DNA of 64,000 nucleotides from Aliishimia sp039978895 (GTDB taxonomy: Bacteria; Pseudomonadota; Alphaproteobacteria; Rhodobacterales; Rhodobacteraceae): NCBI GenBank assembly GCA_039978895.1, contig JBDWAL010000061.1, positions 1 through 64,000 on the forward strand, given 5' to 3'. The position numbers and the translations under genes were made by a program. The notes under the pieces were generated by a model. The model had not been told where the DNA came from. It did no database searches and saw only the letters and a program-made list of their open reading frames with translations. The first letter of the stretch is position 1. Every line of letters begins with the position of its first letter. Positions 60,732 through 64,000 of the stretch are shown one piece after another.

Positions 60732-61933
60732 GTGACGCCCCCAAAGATACGTTGATGAAGTGGGTTAAACCCAATGCGATAAGACAGCTCAGCCGGATGC
60801 GAGACATCCCAAATCGCCAAATCAGCGCGCAGACCTGATGCAATCTGACCGCGATCTGCCAGACCAAGCGCGCGCGCCGCATTGACTGTCAGACCCGCCA
60901 GTGCTTCTGCCGGGGTCATGCGAAACAGGGTGCACGCCATGTTGAGTGTCAGCAGCGGCGATGTCAGGGGGGAAGACCCCGGATTGCAATCTGTTGCCAG
61001 CGCCATTGGAACATTGTGTTTGCGGAAAAGCTCGATTGGCGGCGCTTGTGTCTCGCGCAATGTATAGTATGCGCCGGGAAGTATCACAGCCACAGATCCT
61101 GACGCCGCCAAAGCTTGAGCGTCCGCATCGTTTGCAAATTCCACATGATCAGCGGACAAGGCCTTATAGTGCGCGGCAAGTTGCGTTCCGCCAATATTGG
61201 ACAGTTGTTCCGCGTGCAGTTTGACTGGCAGCTGTAAGTCTTTCGCCACATCAAAAACGCGCGCGATTTGAGCGGCGTCAAATGCAATGCCCTCGCAAAA
61301 GCCATCCACGGCATCGACCAACCCCTCGGCATGGGCGACCCTTAGGGCTGGAATGCAAACGGTATCGATATATTCATCTGCTCGACCGGTATATTCTGGC
61401 GGCACAGCGTGCGCGCCTAGAAAACTGGTCCGCACGTCAACGGGTCTTGTCTGCGCAAGGGTTCGCGTGACCCGCAACATCTTCAACTCTGTGTCGAGAT
61501 CCAGCCCGTAACCAGACTTGACCTCGATCAGCGTCACGCCTTCTGAAATCATCGCATCGACACGTGTCAGCGCGTCTGCCAACAACTCCGCATCGGTTGC
61601 AGTACGGGTTGCGCGGACGGTTGAGATGATACCGCCCCCCGCCTTGGCGACCTCTTCGTAACGCGCCCCGTTTAATCGCAGTTCGAACTCGGCGGCTCGG
61701 TTTCCGCCAAACACCACATGCGTGTGACAATCGATCAAACCCGGTGTCACCAACCGCCCAGCAAGATCACGAGATGGAAGCTTTGCAAACTCCGCAGGCA
61801 GGTCCGCGTGACGACCCACCCACGCAATATGGTCATCCGTGATCGCAACAGCGCCGCCGTCAATAAGACCATATGCGTTTGCGCCGGGCATCATTGTTGC
61901 GAGCGTGGCGTTAAAGAGAATGTGCGAGGTCAT
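60728..61933 (-). CDS. hutI: Imidazolonepropionase
   Basis: A 401-residue amidohydrolase. The metal site is HTHVVFGGNRA near residue 70, with SGYGLDLDTE (near 140), HAEQLSN (near 240) and the Asp in ATDCNPGSSP (near 315). It hydrolyses imidazolonepropionate to formimidoylglutamate, step three of histidine breakdown. It is the first gene of the minus-strand hut run and is divergent from hutF over a 76-bp promoter region. Confidence 0.94.
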   Translation of the reverse strand: MTSHILFNATLATMMPGANAYGLIDGGAVAITDDHIAWVGRHADLPAEFAKLPSRDLAGRLVTPGLIDCHTHVVFGGNRAAEFELRLNGARYEEVAKAGGGIISTVRATRTATDAELLADALTRVDAMISEGVTLIEVKSGYGLDLDTELKMLRVTRTLAQTRPVDVRTSFLGAHAVPPEYTGRADEYIDTVCIPALRVAHAEGLVDAVDGFCEGIAFDAAQIARVFDVAKDLQLPVKLHAEQLSNIGGTQLAAHYKALSADHVEFANDADAQALAASGSVAVILPGAYYTLRETQAPPIELFRKHNVPMALATDCNPGSSPLTSPLLTLNMACTLFRMTPAEALAGLTVNAARALGLADRGQIASGLRADLAIWDVSHPAELSYRIGFNPLHQRIFGGVT

Positions 61934-62009
61934 AGGCTATCCGGTAAATGTCTTGATGAATCATAAAGTATGCTATTATAGTTATTTTGTCTATTCATAA
62001 GGAGCGCCA
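61934..62009. promoter_or_regulatory. Divergent hutI-hutF promoter region
   Basis: 76 bp between the two starts. AAGGAG precedes hutF by 6 bases. The AT-rich middle (TATGCTATTATAGTTAT, around 61970) shares TGYTATTATR with the inverted repeat upstream of hutC, so it may carry a HutC binding site (inference). Confidence 0.5.
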
Positions 62010-63374
62010 ATGCAAAAACTTCATGCCAAGCGCGCGCTGACCCCCAATGGTTGGCTGAAAGATGTCGTGATCCAGATTGATGCTGGACGCGTCCGCTCGA
62101 TTGAAGTTGGGCAAGACGCAACGGGCGAAACGCGTGTGGACACGCTGTTGCCGTCCGTGGGCAATCTCCATTCGCATACATTTCAACGCGCAATGGCTGG
62201 GATGACAGAGGTCCGTGCCGCGGGGCAGGATTCGTTCTGGACATGGCGCACACTGATGTATCGTTTCATGGATCGCATTACGCCGGAACAATATGAAGCT
62301 ATTGCAGCCTTGGTCTTTATGGAGATGTTTGAAGCCGGATATGCCAGCGTCGGGGAATTCCATTACGTGCATCACACCCCCGGCGGCGCACCTTATGACC
62401 GGTTGTCTGAACTCTCAGACCGGGTTTTTGCGGCGGCGCACGTCACGGGGATCGGTCTGACCCATTTGCCGGTTCTTTATTCATATGGCGGGGCCGCAAA
62501 GGCCGACTTGTCCCAAGGCCAGAGACGATTTGGCAATACGGTGCCCATGTTCGCCAATCTGGTTGAACAAACACGCGACACGGCCGCCCAACATATGCCA
62601 AGTGACACCCGCGTCGGGATCGCCCCGCACAGCTTGCGCGCGACATGCCCTGAAGACTTGAACGAAGTCTTGGCACTCAAGAATGCCGACCCGGTGCATA
62701 TCCACATCGCAGAACAGCCCAAGGAAGTCGCCGATATTCAGAACTGGTTGGGTGCGCGTCCGGTCGCGTGGTTGCTTGATAATGTTGAAGTCGATGCGCA
62801 ATGGTGCCTGATCCATGCCACCCATATGACCCCACAAGAAACCATCGACATGGCGCGTTCAGGTGTGGTTGCAGGCCTTTGCCCGATCACCGAAGCTAAC
62901 TTGGGCGATGGTCCATTCAACGGGCCGACTTACTTGGCGGCGGGTGGCGCTTTTGGTGTCGGATCGGATTCCAATGTCCGTATTTCGCTCACGGAAGAAT
63001 TGCGCACTTTAGAGTATTCTCAACGTCTGCGCGATTTGGTCCGCAACGTTATGGTTCCCAAAGCGGGATCTGTTGGCTCGGCGCTTTATCTTGGGGCAGC
63101 CAAGGGGGGTGCGCAGGCTTTGGGCCGTGATGCAGGGCGCATCGAACCCGGCGCATTGGCTGATCTGGTTGCCATCGACAGCGAAGCCCCGGCGCTTTGT
63201 GCATTAAGCGATGATCAACTGCTGGATGGTTTGTGTTTTGCAGCCAGCGATGATGTGGTCACGGACGTCTGGTCTGCGGGCCGTCACTGTGTGCAAAATG
63301 GGCGCCACGTGCGCAGAGAGGGCATCATCCAAGACTATAAACGCGTGATTAAGACCCTGTTGTCAGATATTTGA
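62010..63374 (+). CDS. hutF: Formimidoylglutamate deiminase
   Basis: A 454-residue amidohydrolase of the HutF family. The metal-binding NLHSHTFQRAMAGMTE is near residue 52, with PHSLRATCPEDLNEV near 206, HIHIAEQPKEV near 232 and the GVGSDSNVRISLTEELR catalytic Asp region near 315. HutF deiminates formimidoylglutamate to formylglutamate, so histidine is degraded through formylglutamate; a hutG deformylase should follow elsewhere, as none is in the window. Some HutF relatives accept other guanidino- or imino-type substrates. A GntR-type hutC gene follows 100 bases later on the same strand. Confidence 0.93.
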   Translation: MQKLHAKRALTPNGWLKDVVIQIDAGRVRSIEVGQDATGETRVDTLLPSVGNLHSHTFQRAMAGMTEVRAAGQDSFWTWRTLMYRFMDRITPEQYEAIAALVFMEMFEAGYASVGEFHYVHHTPGGAPYDRLSELSDRVFAAAHVTGIGLTHLPVLYSYGGAAKADLSQGQRRFGNTVPMFANLVEQTRDTAAQHMPSDTRVGIAPHSLRATCPEDLNEVLALKNADPVHIHIAEQPKEVADIQNWLGARPVAWLLDNVEVDAQWCLIHATHMTPQETIDMARSGVVAGLCPITEANLGDGPFNGPTYLAAGGAFGVGSDSNVRISLTEELRTLEYSQRLRDLVRNVMVPKAGSVGSALYLGAAKGGAQALGRDAGRIEPGALADLVAIDSEAPALCALSDDQLLDGLCFAASDDVVTDVWSAGRHCVQNGRHVRREGIIQDYKRVIKTLLSDI

Positions 63375-63432
63375 AGTCAAAGCAGATCACATGGTTGCGT
63401 ATTTGCGCTCCTTTTCACGGACAATAAAAACA

Positions 63433-63451
63433 TACATGATGTTATTATGTA
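63433..63451. promoter_or_regulatory. TACAT-N9-ATGTA inverted repeat upstream of hutC
   Basis: TACATGATGTTATTATGTA is an inverted repeat with 5-bp arms, 26 bp before the hutC start. It is AT-rich and a fair candidate for the HutC operator, as GntR/HutC repressors bind such palindromes and repress their own gene. Confidence 0.5.
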
Positions 63452-63476
63452 GCTGATTTAAGCGAGATCGATAGAG

Positions 63477-64000
63477 ATGGCCGATGAAAAAAGACTTGGA
63501 TTTCAGGATATCCAAGATGAAGTGCTTTCACGCATTCAATCGCGCATTTGGCCGGCTGGGACCTTGTTGCCCACAGAGATCGAGTTGGCGAAACAGTTCG
63601 GATGTGCCCGTGCAACCGTGAACCGCGCGTTGCGTGAGCTGGCTGAACAAGGGCTGATCGACCGCAAACGCAAACGCGGAACGATCGTCAATGCCGCCCC
63701 TGTGCGACAGGCGAAATTCGAGATCGAAGTCGTGCGTCAAACAATTGAGGATATGAATGCACAGTACCGATATTCTCTTGTGGGACAGGATCTGATCGGC
63801 GCGCCCGAATGGCTGCGAGCGCAACTAAATCTGCCCAACGGCTCGGATGTCTTGCATTTAATGTGCATGCATTATGCCGACAACCAACCCTTCCAATATG
63901 AAGAACGCTGGATCAATATTGACGCTGTGCCGTCCGTGAAAGATGCGGATTTCTCTGAAATAGGCCCTAATGAATGGCTGCTGGCGCAAGTGCCGTTCTC
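63477..64000 (+). CDS. hutC: GntR/HutC-family histidine-utilisation repressor, 5' part
   Basis: The first 174 codons of a GntR-type repressor that runs off the end of the window. The winged HTH (residues 10-70) contains ELAKQFGCARATVNRALREL and the wing DRKRKRGTIVN. From residue 80 the UTRA effector domain begins (FEIEVVRQTIED, then VLHLMCMHYADNQPFQYEERW), typical of HutC, which senses urocanate. An AT-rich inverted repeat sits upstream. Context with hutF and the divergent hut genes supports the name. Confidence 0.92.
   Translation, partial: MADEKRLGFQDIQDEVLSRIQSRIWPAGTLLPTEIELAKQFGCARATVNRALRELAEQGLIDRKRKRGTIVNAAPVRQAKFEIEVVRQTIEDMNAQYRYSLVGQDLIGAPEWLRAQLNLPNGSDVLHLMCMHYADNQPFQYEERWINIDAVPSVKDADFSEIGPNEWLLAQVPF

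Overview
The window looks like part of an extrachromosomal replicon (plasmid or chromid) of a marine alphaproteobacterium of the Roseobacter/Rhodobacteraceae type. The case rests on a replication and partition block at 39.0-43.3 kb: ParB- and ParA-like genes, 16-bp GTTCCCCGCGGGGAAC palindromes that look like parS sites, a short initiator whose C-terminus resembles the N-terminal domain of DnaA, and a CcdA/CcdB toxin-antitoxin pair. The rest is dense catabolic and transport cargo of the kind such replicons carry: ABC and TRAP importers, a large RTX protein, and LysR, GntR and AraC regulators beside their targets. Genus and species cannot be read from the sequence. No tRNA, rRNA, CRISPR array or intact insertion sequence was seen.

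Layout. 0-4.4 kb: the 3' end of an amidinotransferase/arginine-deiminase-fold gene, a decayed stretch, a DUF1330 gene divergent from a LysR regulator, an XRE-cupin regulator, a MOSC protein and a phthalate-dioxygenase-reductase-type flavoprotein. 4.6-10.8 kb: a LysR regulator divergent from a betaine-type ABC importer (binding protein, ATPase, unusual permease) followed by a ureohydrolase and a decayed second ureohydrolase. 11-14.2 kb: miscellaneous genes (CPT-like kinase, pentapeptide protein, DUF2461, RidA) and an aldo/keto reductase remnant.

14.3-33.2 kb is the most interesting part. It is a regulon-like catabolic block of 17 genes. One long minus-strand operon encodes a BKACE (DUF849) enzyme, a PotABCD-type importer, an acyl-CoA dehydrogenase, an ADP-forming acyl-CoA synthetase and a serine hydrolase. 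A second minus-strand operon encodes an aldehyde dehydrogenase, a luciferase-like flavin monooxygenase, an enoyl-CoA hydratase and an L-carnitine-dehydrogenase-like enzyme. A plus-strand operon encodes RidA, an alpha/beta hydrolase, a class III CoA-transferase fused to a flavin reductase, and a DUF1185 protein. A CdhR/GlxA-type AraC regulator sits in the middle. Taken together this looks like a ring-opening monooxygenase front end (like trigonelline or pyrimidine Rut pathways) joined to a carnitine-like back end, with an unknown nitrogenous substrate.

33.4-38.7 kb: a 1.76-1.77 kaa RTX/LamG protein with a type I secretion-type C-terminus. 39-43.3 kb: replication, partition and addiction genes. 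43.3-53.7 kb: a BisC/TorZ-type molybdoenzyme, GntR regulator, cupin, TAXI-TRAP transporter and a ugpBAEC glycerol-3-phosphate-type ABC transporter, all on the minus strand. 54.2-57.3 kb: a membrane-bound class III adenylate cyclase and a Rieske oxygenase. 57.4-64 kb: histidine utilisation genes hutU, hutH, hutI (minus), hutF and hutC (plus). HutF points to the formylglutamate route. A 44-codon ORF with ATGA overlaps at both ends bridges hutH and hutU.
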